NCBI RefSeq assembly: GCF_014205255.1 | Contig: NZ_JACHNE010000001.1 | Span: 4,588,001-4,652,000, forward strand | Length of the DNA: 64,000 nt | Direction: 5' to 3' | Origin: Streptomyces caelestis | GTDB lineage: Bacteria > Actinomycetota > Actinomycetes > Streptomycetales > Streptomycetaceae | Part shown: positions 16,923 to 25,620 of the stretch, piece by piece | Position numbering within the stretch: position 1 is the stretch's first letter | Layout: the number at the start of each line of letters is the position of its first letter | Program-made: the position numbers and the translations under genes | The notes under the pieces: generated by a model | Seen by the model: only the letters and a program-made list of their open reading frames with translations | Database searches by the model: none | What the model was told of the DNA's origin: nothing

Positions 16923-17891
16923 TCATGCGGAGCGGACCGGCCGGAACCGGTCCGTGGCCGCCAGCACGGCCTCCGTCGTGGCATCGCCCGACAGCCCGTG
17001 CCCCTCCTCACCGATCAGCACGAGTTCCGCGTCCGGCCACACCTGGGCCAGCCGCCATGCGACGTCCGGAGGACCGCTGATGTCCATGCGCCCGTGGATC
17101 ATCACGCCGGGGATGCCGGCGAGCTTCCCGGCGTCGCGCACCAGCGCCCCGTCCTCCAGGAAGCCGGCGTGCCGCCAGTAGTGCGTGACGAGGCGGGCGA
17201 AGCGCAGCCGGAAGTCCGGGTCCTCGTAACGGGGATCGGGCTTGTGCCCGGGGTGCGTGGACACGTGCACGTCCTCCCACCGGCACCACTCCCGCGCGGC
17301 CCGCTCCCGTACGGCCGGATCGGGGTCGGCGAGCATCCGGGCGTACGCGTCCACCAGGCTGCCGTCGCGCTCCCCCTCGGGGACGGCGTCACGGAACCGG
17401 GCCCATTCCTCCGGGAAGATCCGGCCCATGTCCCGGGTGACCCACTCCACCTCACGGCGGGTGGTGTTGGTGACGCTGAAGAGGACCAGCTCGGACACGC
17501 GCCGCGGGTGCTGTTCGGCGTAGGCCAGCGCGAGGGTCACGCCCCAGGAGCCGCCCATGACGAGCCATTCCCGGATGCCCAGGTGCCGGCGCAGCAGCTC
17601 GATGTCGCCGATGAGATGCGGGGTGGTGTTGGCGTCGAGCGAGGTTCGCGGATCGGCGGCGTCGGGTGTGCTGCGTCCGCACCCGCGCTGGTCGAAGAGC
17701 ACGATGCGGTACGCCGCCGGATCGAACAGCCGGCGCCAGAACGGCCCCGCGCCTGCCCCGGGCCCGCCGTGGAGTACGAGGGCGGGCTTGCCCTCGGGAT
17801 TACCGCAACTCTCCCAGTACACGCGGTTGCCGTCGCCGACGTCGAGCATGCCGTGCGCGTACGGCTCGATGGGGGGATAGAGCTCGGCCAC
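16923..17891 (-). CDS. pip: Proline iminopeptidase
   Basis: 322 aa from GTG 17891. It has the S33 proline iminopeptidase landmarks: HGGPGAGAGP oxyanion loop, FDQRGCGRS, nucleophile S115 in MGGSWGVTL, HGRMDISGP acid region and GEEGHGL histidine. No signal peptide, so it is cytoplasmic and releases N-terminal proline from peptides. It diverges from a MarR regulator; the 57-base gap holds a perfect 14-bp palindrome, making the regulator its likely repressor. Confidence 0.9.
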   Translation of the reverse strand: MAELYPPIEPYAHGMLDVGDGNRVYWESCGNPEGKPALVLHGGPGAGAGPFWRRLFDPAAYRIVLFDQRGCGRSTPDAADPRTSLDANTTPHLIGDIELLRRHLGIREWLVMGGSWGVTLALAYAEQHPRRVSELVLFSVTNTTRREVEWVTRDMGRIFPEEWARFRDAVPEGERDGSLVDAYARMLADPDPAVRERAAREWCRWEDVHVSTHPGHKPDPRYEDPDFRLRFARLVTHYWRHAGFLEDGALVRDAGKLAGIPGVMIHGRMDISGPPDVAWRLAQVWPDAELVLIGEEGHGLSGDATTEAVLAATDRFRPVRSA

Positions 17892-17924
17892 GTGAGACGC
17901 ACTCTCCTCAACTCCCGTCAGGAA

Positions 17925-17938
17925 TAACAGCGCTGTTA
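17925..17938. promoter_or_regulatory. Palindromic operator between pip and the MarR gene
   Basis: TAACAGC/GCTGTTA is a perfect 14-bp palindrome centred between the divergent starts. A further half site TTAACAGCG follows at 17941. The size and position are typical of a MarR-family operator that controls both genes. Confidence 0.65.
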
Positions 17939-17948
17939 GATTAACAGC

Positions 17949-18455
17949 GTGAACAGCGCGAGGAATCACCCGGATCCGGTAGCCGTAGGCACTCTCCTCC
18001 GCCACGTCCTGGAACTGCTCGACGGCGACGTGGCCAAGGTCTACGAGGAGCAGGGCCTGGCCGAGTACCGGCCCCGCTTCTCCCCGGTCGTCAGGGCACT
18101 CCTGGCCGAAGGCCCGTTGTCGGTACGCGGCTTGGCCGCGGCAGTGGGCGTCACGCACTCGGCAGCGAGCCAGACGGCGGCGCAGATGGCCCGCGCGGGC
18201 CTGGTCACCCATTCCCCCGACCCGCTGGACGCCCGCCGCCGCCTGGTCGGTCTCACGCCGAAGGCCCGTGCGCGGCTGCCGCAGATCGAGGCGGAGTGGG
18301 AGGCGACGGTGGTGGCGATGGCGGAGCTGGACGCGGAGCTTTCGATGCCGTTGGGGGAGCTGTTGAGGGAGGTGGCGGAGGCGGTGGGGCGCCGGCCGTT
18401 CCGGGAGCGGATCGCGGCGGCGTACCGCCCTCCTGGGGGCGGCCCGAAGCCGTGA
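17949..18455 (+). CDS. MarR-family regulator
   Basis: 168 aa from GTG 17949. The winged helix-turn-helix lies at about 55-100 (LSVRGLAAAVGVTHSAASQTAAQMARAGLV) with the wing DPLDARRRLVGLT, and amphipathic helices on each side for dimer formation. It diverges from the iminopeptidase gene and probably represses it and itself through the palindrome in the gap. The ligand is unknown. GTG is supported by the divergent spacing. Confidence 0.85.
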   Translation: MNSARNHPDPVAVGTLLRHVLELLDGDVAKVYEEQGLAEYRPRFSPVVRALLAEGPLSVRGLAAAVGVTHSAASQTAAQMARAGLVTHSPDPLDARRRLVGLTPKARARLPQIEAEWEATVVAMAELDAELSMPLGELLREVAEAVGRRPFRERIAAAYRPPGGGPKP

Positions 18456-18552
18456 CCAGGGGGTGGGCGGAGCCCGCGGACAGACCGTACCGTGCCTGCC
18501 CCGCTCGCGCGATGGCGCTGCCGGCATCCTCGTCGCGGCGTACGGTGGCAGC

Positions 18553-18966
18553 GTGGCAAACGAAGACCTGGGGCGGACTCTGCGTCGCTTGCGCCGTCTG
18601 GCCTCCTTGACGCAAGAAGAACTGGCCGAACGCTCCGGTGTGTCCGTCGATGTGATCCGCCAGCTCGAACAGGGGCGGAAACACTCGGCACGCCTGCCCA
18701 CGCTGCACGCGCTGGCCAACGGCCTGGGCGTGGAGCTGACCGCGCTGCTGGGTGATCCGCCCGCCGTCTCCTCCACAGGTGAGAACGACGGGCCGCGGTT
18801 CGTGGCTGTGCGCCGCGCCATCATGCCCGTGCTCTGGGGGCCCGCTCCGGAGCCGCCAGGACCTGGCTTCTCCTTGGAGCGCCTGCGCGAGCAGATCGCG
18901 GACGGCTGGACGGGACTGGCTGCGGGCGGTGTGCCACGACAACGCGGCGGCGCTGTTCGGGCTTTG
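18553..18966 (+). pseudogene. XRE-family regulator, decayed C-terminus
   Basis: From GTG 18553 a good helix-turn-helix is encoded (LGRTLRRLRRLASLTQEELAERSGVSVDVIRQLEQG), followed by a linker and FSLERLREQIADGW. In homologues this last motif opens a long TPR sensor domain. Here the frame turns into arginine-rich non-protein text, while a neighbouring frame reads RAVCHDNAAALFGL and stops near 18966. The literal open frame runs 130 bases into the GH30 gene on the other strand, which is not credible. This is read as a gene truncated by frameshift and deletion. Confidence 0.6.
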
Positions 18967-19069
18967 AGGCCTTTGGCAGTGACACCCCGGCGCGACACCC
19001 CCGGCCCGGCCGTCACCATGCGGTGCGGCGGGCCGAGGGCGTCATGGAGTGGGTGTGCGGGACGAAGGG

Positions 19070-21121
19070 CTAGTCAGCCGTCACGTCCGTCACCTTCCAG
19101 CGCTGGTTGGAGCCGGAGTTCGGCTGCCAGAGGCCGACCGAGGCGCCTTCGTTCGTGGACTGGCCGCCGACGTCCGGGAGTTGACCGGTGGCGGCGTTGA
19201 CGAGGGTCCAGGTGCCGTCGCCGGTCGTGGACATGATCCACTCGGTGGCCTTGTCGCGGCGGCCCTCGTCGGGCTCGGCGACCAGGGCGCCGTCGCGGAC
19301 GGCCAGGCGCTTGTCCGTGGCGGTCTCGGTGAAGACGTAGCGCTTGCGGTTGTCCGTGCCGCGGATCTGCTCCACCCGCCACTGCTGACCGCTGGGGTCG
19401 GAGGCGTTGGCGCTCTTGATGACCAGGCCCGTGCCGTTGTCGGCGAGGCTGAGGTCCTTGCCGCTCTGGACGCCGGTCAGCCGGTAGGTGTGGCCCTTCT
19501 TCAGCTCGGCCGCGTCCTCGGCGACGCCCGAGACACCCTTGACGAGGAAGGACGTCACCGACTGGCCGGGCACGGTGACCGTGGCCTGCTTGCCGGAGAC
19601 CCGGACCGCCTTCTGCTTGGCCAGCTTGCCGTCGGCGCTGGTCACCACGGGGGTGACGGTCGCGCGGGAGGAGACCCGGCCGAACTTCGACAGGTCGAGG
19701 GTGACCTCACGGGACTCGGTGGCGCTGTTGACGTGGACGACCGTCGCCGCGTCGCCCTCGCGGGAGACGGCCGCGGTGCTGGACGTGTCGTCCGTCTTGA
19801 TCAGCCGGTCGCCGGGCTTGATGAAGTGCGTGAAGTTGCGGGCCGTGTCGAACTTGGTGTTCGTGTAGACCGGGCAGGTTTCCAGGGTGTCCTTGGAGGT
19901 GCAGCTGAAGGGGAGCTGGATCTCGCCCCAGTTGCCGCCCTTCGCGGACTCGCCGCCCGGCTTCATGTTGTCGTAGTCCTCGACGGGCTGCCAGAACACC
20001 CAGGCGCGGGGCTCCAGTTCGCGCAGGTCGTCGACGATGCGCTGGGCCAGACCCAGGCCGGGCCGCATGTCCGTGAAGCTCTGGCCGTCGCCCCAGTCGC
20101 CCTCGACCTCGCTCATCCACAGCGGCTTGTCGGCGGCCTTGGCCAGGTCCCGGACGGTGGTGCGCTGGCCGGTGCCGTAGGTGTGGACGTTCATCTGGGC
20201 GACCAGGTCACGGACCTCCTGGGGGTAGGAGTTCCAGTTGGTGGCGAAGGTGCCGGGGTTGGTCTCGTCCATCGCGGATATCTCCGCGCCGCTCCTGGAC
20301 TTCTCCAGGACCGGGGCGAGCGCGCGGAGCACCTTCTGCTGGAGCTCGGGGCCCATGTGGGCGCCCTCCTGGCGGCCTCCGGTCGGCTCGCCGTCCGGGC
20401 CGAGCTTGGTGCCCCAGTAGTTGGTGTTCGGCTCGTTGAACGGGTCGAGGGTGTCGACCTTGATGCCGTGCGCCTCCTCCAGCCGCTCGGTCGCGCCCAC
20501 CAGGTACTTCGCGAAGTCCTCGACGGACTCCGGCTTCAGCTGGTCCTTGCCCGCGTCGAAGTTGCCGGAGACGTAGCCGCTCTCGGTCATGAACCAGGGC
20601 GGGGAGTTGCTGAAGGTCTCCCAGTGGGTGATGTCCTTCTTGATGCGGTCGACCCACCAGCGCTGCGTCTTGTCTGCGTTCTTGTTCCAGTCGGCCGGGT
20701 CCTCGGCGTCCCACCAGTCGACGTCCTCGCGGGTGGTGCCCGCCGGTGCCTTCCACCAGCCCTCGACCGCGCCGCCGGCCCGCAGGTAGTCCTTGACGTC
20801 CGGGGCGTTGCCACCGCCGATGTTGTAGCGGGCGATGTTCAGGGCGAGGCCCTCGTCGCCGAAGAGGAGCTTGTACAGCTTCTCGCGGACGGCGGGCGGG
20901 TAGTCGCCGGTGGCGTTGGCGAACCAGACCAGGCTCGTGCCCCAGCCCTCGAACTTCTCCTGCTTGTAGGAGGGGTCGGGGCGGACGGTCACCCCGGCCG
21001 CCTGAGCGGTGGGCTCGGCGTGCGCGGCGGGCAGGGTGGCGGTGGCCAGGATGGTTCCGGTCGCCACGGCGGTGACGCCGATGGCCCCGAGGAGCCTTCT
21101 CTTGCGGGTGCGGTGTGCCAT
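19070..21121 (-). CDS. Secreted GH30 hydrolase with ricin-type lectin domain (endo-beta-1,6-galactanase-like)
   Basis: 683 aa with a Sec signal (about 1-35). The catalytic barrel (about 45-450) carries the acid/base E230 in LDPFNEPNTNYWG and nucleophile E338 in WMSEVEGDWG, with FEGWGTSL and RYNIGGGN near the start and SNSPPWFMTESG, as in GH30 enzymes including Streptomyces beta-1,6-galactanases. The last 150 residues hold QxW repeats (SGQQWRVEQI, SNQRWKVTDV) of a ricin B-type carbohydrate-binding module. It diverges from a LacI regulator with a perfect palindrome between them, so arabinogalactan-like substrate induction is likely. Confidence 0.87.
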   Translation of the reverse strand: MAHRTRKRRLLGAIGVTAVATGTILATATLPAAHAEPTAQAAGVTVRPDPSYKQEKFEGWGTSLVWFANATGDYPPAVREKLYKLLFGDEGLALNIARYNIGGGNAPDVKDYLRAGGAVEGWWKAPAGTTREDVDWWDAEDPADWNKNADKTQRWWVDRIKKDITHWETFSNSPPWFMTESGYVSGNFDAGKDQLKPESVEDFAKYLVGATERLEEAHGIKVDTLDPFNEPNTNYWGTKLGPDGEPTGGRQEGAHMGPELQQKVLRALAPVLEKSRSGAEISAMDETNPGTFATNWNSYPQEVRDLVAQMNVHTYGTGQRTTVRDLAKAADKPLWMSEVEGDWGDGQSFTDMRPGLGLAQRIVDDLRELEPRAWVFWQPVEDYDNMKPGGESAKGGNWGEIQLPFSCTSKDTLETCPVYTNTKFDTARNFTHFIKPGDRLIKTDDTSSTAAVSREGDAATVVHVNSATESREVTLDLSKFGRVSSRATVTPVVTSADGKLAKQKAVRVSGKQATVTVPGQSVTSFLVKGVSGVAEDAAELKKGHTYRLTGVQSGKDLSLADNGTGLVIKSANASDPSGQQWRVEQIRGTDNRKRYVFTETATDKRLAVRDGALVAEPDEGRRDKATEWIMSTTGDGTWTLVNAATGQLPDVGGQSTNEGASVGLWQPNSGSNQRWKVTDVTAD

Positions 21122-21245
21122 CTCGAGTACTCCAGCTCTTCTGCGTCCGCGCGTCCCGGCGGGAGCAGAGATCGGGGCCTACGTGGTGCGACTGGTGCGG
21201 GCTTTGAGTAGTTTTGCGGCCTTCTCGTACGATTTCGGCTAGGCA

Positions 21246-21261
21246 ATGTTTACGTAAACAT
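21246..21261. promoter_or_regulatory. LacI-type palindromic operator
   Basis: ATGTTTAC/GTAAACAT is a perfect 16-bp palindrome with central CG, the classic LacI/GalR operator form. It lies 125 bases before the GH30 start and 130 bases before the LacI start and stands out as AT-rich in this DNA. Confidence 0.8.
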
Positions 21262-21390
21262 CCACTGGCGGGATGTCTACACTGTCCGAATCTCAGGGGT
21301 CAAGGAGTCGTTCCGGACCGAAATTCGCGCCGGTTGCGCGGCGAGGGCAGCGAGGGGCGGGTGGGCACAGTGGGCGGTGAGGGAGAAGCC

Positions 21391-22437
21391 ATGGGTACGA
21401 GCCGTACGAGAAGGCGTCCGGCCCGCCCCCGCCAGGGCGCGTCCATGGCCGACGTCGCCCGGCTCGCCGGTGTCTCCTCCCAGACGGTCTCCCGCGTCTC
21501 CAACGGCTTCCCGGGCGTCACGGAGGACACCCGCCGGCAGGTCCTCGCCGCGATGCGCGAGCTGGGCTACCGGCCCAACAGCGCGGCCCGGGCGCTCAAG
21601 CGCGGCGAGTTCCGCACCCTCGGCGTGATCACCTTCTCCCTCTCCACCATGGGCAACATCCGCACCCTGGAGGCCATCGCCACCTCCGCGGCCCAGCACG
21701 GCTACGCCGTCACCCTGCTGCCCGTCGCCGTCCCCACCCAGGACGAGGTGAACGGCGCCTTCTCCCGCCTGGGCGAACTCGCCGTGGACGCCGTCATCGT
21801 CATCATGGAGATCCATCTGCTGGACGCGGCGACGGTCTCGCTCCCGCCGGGTGTGCAGGTCGTCGTGGCCGACTCGGACGCCGGCGACCGCTACACCGTG
21901 GTCGACACCGACCAGGCGGGCGGCGCCCGGGACGCCGTACGGCACCTCCTGGACCTCGGCCACGACACGGTGTGGCACCTGGCCGGCCCGGAGGGCTCCT
22001 TCGCCGCCCAGCGCCGCGCCAACGCCTGGCGCGACACGCTCACCGCGGCCGGCCGCGTCCCGCCGCCCCTGGTCCGAGGTGACTGGTCGGCCGAGTCCGG
22101 CTACCGGGCCGGACTACGGCTGGCCGACGAGCCGGACTGCACGGCGGTGTTCACGGCCAACGACCAGATGGCCCTGGGCCTGCTCCGCGCCCTGCACGAA
22201 CGCGGCCTGCGCGTCCCCGGCGACATCAGCGTCGTCGGCTTCGACGACATCCCCGAGTCCGCGTCCTTCCTCCCGCCCCTCACCACCATCCACCAGGACT
22301 TCGCCGAGGTGGGGCGGCTGTGCGTGGAGGGCGTCCTGAACAAGATGCGGCAGGACGGGGAGGAGCACGGGACGACGCTGGTGCCTACGCGGTTGGTGCG
22401 GCGGGAGAGTACGGGGGCGCCGGGCACTCGGGCGTGA
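21391..22437 (+). CDS. LacI/GalR-family transcriptional regulator
   Basis: 348 aa from ATG 21391 behind GAGGGAGA. The helix-turn-helix and hinge (about 18-75, MADVARLAGVSSQTVSRVSNGFPGVTEDTRRQVLAAMRELGYRPNSAARAL read in parts) are complete. The periplasmic-binding-like sugar domain follows (LGVITFSLSTMGNIRTLEAI, AVFTANDQMALGLLRALHERG, VVGFDDIPESASFLPPLTTI). It is divergent from the GH30 hydrolase and very probably represses it until an oligosaccharide is bound. Confidence 0.92.
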   Translation: MGTSRTRRRPARPRQGASMADVARLAGVSSQTVSRVSNGFPGVTEDTRRQVLAAMRELGYRPNSAARALKRGEFRTLGVITFSLSTMGNIRTLEAIATSAAQHGYAVTLLPVAVPTQDEVNGAFSRLGELAVDAVIVIMEIHLLDAATVSLPPGVQVVVADSDAGDRYTVVDTDQAGGARDAVRHLLDLGHDTVWHLAGPEGSFAAQRRANAWRDTLTAAGRVPPPLVRGDWSAESGYRAGLRLADEPDCTAVFTANDQMALGLLRALHERGLRVPGDISVVGFDDIPESASFLPPLTTIHQDFAEVGRLCVEGVLNKMRQDGEEHGTTLVPTRLVRRESTGAPGTRA

Positions 22438-22573
22438 GCCCGGCCGCGGTGGGGCGTGCGGTTCCGGTGGGAAGGCGGACGGCGTAGCGCCGTACCGAAG
22501 CCGGTCCGCCGGCAAAGACCGATTCCTGACAGACCCTGCCGAGGCGGACGTTCCGCCCGTACGGTCGAGCGGT

Positions 22574-23842
22574 ATGAGCCGAAGCCGGGTGCTGGCGTAT
22601 CTGCTCGCGGGCGCGGTGGCCGTGGTGATGTTCGTTGTCGCAGTCATCCAGGGGCCGTTGGGCACGAAGGGCACGGAAACGAAGGGCACGGACACAAAGG
22701 GCACGGGCCGGGAGAGACAAAAGGAGCCCTTCACGATCGCCGTCGTCACCCGCGACATCGGCCAGGACCGTGCCGGTGCGGCCCGCGTCGCGCTCGACGA
22801 GCTGCGGGACCTGCTGCGCACGAACAAGGCGGAGGGCGAGCTGCCGCTGGAGTTCGTCGGCGTGGCCCCGGGGGACGGCATGACCATCGACATGCTGCGG
22901 CGGGACCATCCGCGGCTCGTGGCGGTCATCGCGGACGACCCCGCCCTGGACGGCAGGGACGAACTCGGCGTGCGGATGCCGGTGGTCGGGACCTGCCGCT
23001 GGGAGAATCCGCCCGGTCTCAGCAACAGCTTCCGGTGGACCGTCGCCCCGGACATCACCGAAGTGGGCTGGCAGGTGCGGGCCTACGTGGGCAAGAAGCA
23101 CCGCGCGCAGCAGCTGATCGTCTTCGGCGCCTACGGAACCGACGCCGCCGAGGCGGAGCAGCTGGGGAAGGGGGAGCCCGGACCGGCGTGGGACGGCCCG
23201 CGCCCGCCCCCGACGGCGGTGCACATCGACAGGCCGGGCCAGATGACCGCCCCGGAGCTGCGCTCGGCCCTCTCCGGCGGGCGCGGCGACGCCGTGTATC
23301 TCGCCGGCTCGCGCTCCTCTCTCACCGACGACCTGCGCGCCCTGGCCCGCGCCGGCTTCCGAGGCCCCGTGCTGTACGCCCCCGGGTTGCTCAACACCTG
23401 CGTGAGGGCGGAGCCCGAGGATCCTGGCCAGGTCCCGGACGGCATCACCCTGTACCGCGTCGGCACGGCCGGGCCCGGAGCAGTCCGGGCCGAGGACTGC
23501 TTCACAGTCGACACCGAGCACTGCCCGTACTTCCTGCGGCTGCCCGACAGGCCCGGCGCCCTGGAGGAGTACGAGGCGGCGCAGACACTGATCCGGGTGT
23601 ACCGGACCGTGTGGGTCGACGGCCGCGGAACCGCGCCGTCCGACCCGGAGGAGATGGCCTCGGCGCTCCATGGCAGTCTCAACGGGCAGATCGTGCGCGG
23701 AATTTCGGGCTGGTTCGAGGTGGGTGGCCCGCCCGGGGCCAGCTACACGCTCAGTTTTGGACACGACATATGGCTGGAGCGGTGGGCGGCCGGGAAAGGG
23801 CGCTGGACCGTCCTCGGCCCCGTCTCCGCCGAGTACACATAG
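22574..23842 (+). CDS. Membrane-anchored periplasmic-binding-protein-like protein
   Basis: 422 aa. One N-terminal membrane helix (about 7-26) is followed by a short tandem repeat GTKGTETKGTDTKGTG and then a two-lobed type 1 binding-protein-like domain (FTIAVVTRDIGQDRAGAARVALDELRDLL, PRLVAVIADDPALDG, QLIVFGAYGTDAAEA, FRGPVLYAPGLLNTC). Similar proteins occur in Streptomyces next to STAND NTPases or as ABC binding proteins. No permease genes are nearby. It may bind a small ligand outside the cell. The repeat DNA (about 22659-22707, 15-base unit) could vary in copy number. Confidence 0.65.
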   Translation: MSRSRVLAYLLAGAVAVVMFVVAVIQGPLGTKGTETKGTDTKGTGRERQKEPFTIAVVTRDIGQDRAGAARVALDELRDLLRTNKAEGELPLEFVGVAPGDGMTIDMLRRDHPRLVAVIADDPALDGRDELGVRMPVVGTCRWENPPGLSNSFRWTVAPDITEVGWQVRAYVGKKHRAQQLIVFGAYGTDAAEAEQLGKGEPGPAWDGPRPPPTAVHIDRPGQMTAPELRSALSGGRGDAVYLAGSRSSLTDDLRALARAGFRGPVLYAPGLLNTCVRAEPEDPGQVPDGITLYRVGTAGPGAVRAEDCFTVDTEHCPYFLRLPDRPGALEEYEAAQTLIRVYRTVWVDGRGTAPSDPEEMASALHGSLNGQIVRGISGWFEVGGPPGASYTLSFGHDIWLERWAAGKGRWTVLGPVSAEYT

Positions 23843-23908
23843 CGGCGGGCGCGGTGATCGGCTGGATGATCTGTTGACCGTGTGTGTGCCGTGCAGCACG
23901 ATGCGCGG

Positions 23909-24778
23909 ATGCGCTTCTCGATCAACATCCCGAACTTCGGTGACTTCGCCGATCCCAGGACTGTGGCGAAGGTGGCCGTGGCGGCGGAAGAGGCGGGGTG
24001 GGACGGGCTGTTCGTCTGGGACCACGTGGTGCATCGCAAGCACGAGGGCAGGCCGTTCGGGGATCCCTGGATGCTGTTGACCGCCGCCGCGCTGGCGACG
24101 TCCCGGATCAGGCTCGGCACACTGGTCACCCCGGTCGCCCGCCGGCGTCCGCAGCAGCTCGCCCGTCAGGTGGCGACCCTGGACGCCGTGAGTGGGGGTC
24201 GGGTCACGTTCGGCGCGGGACTGGGCGGCCCCATCGAGGACGAGTACGCCAGTTTTGGCGACACCACGGACACCAGGGTGCTGGCCGAGCGGCTGGACGA
24301 GGGCCTGGAGCTGCTCCGACGTTACTGGTCGGGCGAGCCGGTGCACCACGACGGACGGCACTACCGGGTCCGGGACGTGACACTGCTGCCGGCCACGGTG
24401 CAACGTCCTCGGCCGCCGGTCTGGGTCGCCGGCTTCTGGCCGAACCGCCCGCCCATGCGCCGGGCCGCCCGCTGGGACGGTGTGGTCCCCCTCTTCACCG
24501 ATGCCAGGCACGGTCACGTGCCACCCGTCGACCAGGTCCGTGACCTCGTCGCCTACGTCCGTAAGCAGCGCGAGGACGGCCCGTCCGACGCTCCCTTCGA
24601 CATCGTCCTCGGCGGTGCCACGCCGGGCGGCGACGCGGCCGGGACCCGTGCTGTGATCGGGCCGTTGGCCGAGGCGGGAGCCACCTGGTGGGACGAGCGG
24701 CAGATCCAGACCAGCGAGGCGATCGACCGGCTCGCACCGGTGCTGCGCCGGATCGAGCAGGGCCCGCCGCACTTGTAA
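23909..24778 (+). CDS. LLM-class flavin-dependent oxidoreductase (luciferase-like)
   Basis: 289 aa from ATG 23909. The bacterial luciferase/F420 fold is shown by MRFSINIPNFGDFADP, EEAGWDGLFVWDHV, SRIRLGTLVTPVARRRPQQLARQVATLDAVSGGRVTFGAG (read in parts) and RYWSGEPVHHDGRHYRV. Members oxidise or reduce small molecules with FMN or F420 and work in the cytoplasm. It is a single gene, convergent with the truncated regulator on its right. Substrate unknown; a start 9 codons upstream (23882) is possible. Confidence 0.88.
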   Translation: MRFSINIPNFGDFADPRTVAKVAVAAEEAGWDGLFVWDHVVHRKHEGRPFGDPWMLLTAAALATSRIRLGTLVTPVARRRPQQLARQVATLDAVSGGRVTFGAGLGGPIEDEYASFGDTTDTRVLAERLDEGLELLRRYWSGEPVHHDGRHYRVRDVTLLPATVQRPRPPVWVAGFWPNRPPMRRAARWDGVVPLFTDARHGHVPPVDQVRDLVAYVRKQREDGPSDAPFDIVLGGATPGGDAAGTRAVIGPLAEAGATWWDERQIQTSEAIDRLAPVLRRIEQGPPHL

Positions 24779-24787
24779 CGGGCGGCC

Positions 24788-25128
24788 TCAGCCGCCCGCC
24801 CCGGGCGTCACCAGCCCCGCCTCGTACGCCACGATCACCGCTTGGGCCCGGTCGCGGAGTTCCAGCTTGGCGAACAGGCGGTTGATGTGGGTCTTGACCG
24901 TGTGGTCGGTGATGGTCAGGCGTTCGGCGATGTCCGCGTTGGAGAGGCCTTGGGCGATGAGGAGGAGGACCTCCGCCTCGCGGGAGGTGAGGCGGTCGAG
25001 GAGGGACTTCGGGGCGGTGACGGGGCGCCGGGGTGCGAACTCGGCGATGAGGCGGCGGGTGACGCCGGGGGCCAGCATCGCGTCACCCGCTGCCACCACC
25101 CTGACGGCGTGCAGGAGTTCCGGGAAGG
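24788..25128 (-). pseudogene. Response regulator fragment lacking the receiver domain
   Basis: Only the end of a NarL-type regulator remains: PELLHAVRVVAAGDAML, a linker and a full LuxR helix-turn-helix (LTSREAEVLLLIAQGLSNADIAERL, VKTHINRLFAKLELRDRAQAV). The conserved text stops about 25125-25128 and upstream codons have no receiver sequence. An internal GTG at 25099 could still yield a 103-aa DNA-binding protein. The junction coincides with the start of a headless glycosyltransferase on the opposite strand, so a deletion removed both 5' ends. Confidence 0.75.
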
Positions 25129-25131
25129 TCG

Positions 25132-25614
25132 CGGCGGGCCGCCGTACGGGCCGGGGTAACGGCCGTCACGTCGGCCGTGCTCGCGGTGCTGCCGGTCGCG
25201 CTCGCCGACCCCGGGGCGTTCGCCGAGCACGTGCTGCTCTTCCCGCTCGGCCAGGGAGACACCGGGTCCCCGGCGGCCAGCCCGCTGCCCGGGCATCTGC
25301 TGGCGACGTACGTGCCGGCTGGCTTCGCCCTCACCGTGGCGGCGCTGGCGCTGAGCGCGGTCGCGGTGGCCGTGTCCCTCGTGACGTGCCCGCCGCGCAC
25401 CACCGTCGCCGCCGCCGACCGGCTCGCGCTGGGGCTCGGGATCGCCATGTGCCTGATCCCCGCCACGCGCTTCGGCTACGTCGTCTACCCGCTGGTGCTG
25501 CTCGGCTGGTTCCGGCTCGTGCCGACGAGCCGGTGGTGGCCCGTGGACCGGTTCCCCGAGGGGCACCGCGCCCGTCTGTTCACCTCTGTCCACCGTGAAA
25601 CCACTGGAGGTTGA
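25132..25614 (+). pseudogene. GT87-type mannosyltransferase, C-terminal fragment
   Basis: About 160 codons of a polytopic membrane glycosyltransferase end: LAVLPVALADPGAFAEHVLLFPLGQG, SPLPGHLLATYVPAGFALTV and RFGYVVYPLVLLGWFRL. This is the tail of the polyprenol-phosphate-mannose-dependent GT87/DUF2029 family. The N-terminal two thirds, with the catalytic loops, are absent; the frame runs without a start into the response regulator remnant at about 25130. A GTG at 25177 opens a 145-aa frame but it cannot be a working enzyme. The GT4 gene starts 6 bases later, so they were a two-gene operon. Confidence 0.7.
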
Positions 25615-25620
25615 CCGACC

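Noticed and set aside
18967..19200. Extension of the XRE frame into the GH30 gene
   Set aside because: The text becomes Arg/Ser/Pro-rich and overlaps a solid gene on the other strand.
19049..21211. A 720-codon plus-strand open frame opposite the GH30 gene
   Set aside because: The minus strand encodes a complete GH30-lectin protein with catalytic residues; the plus frame has no recognisable family.
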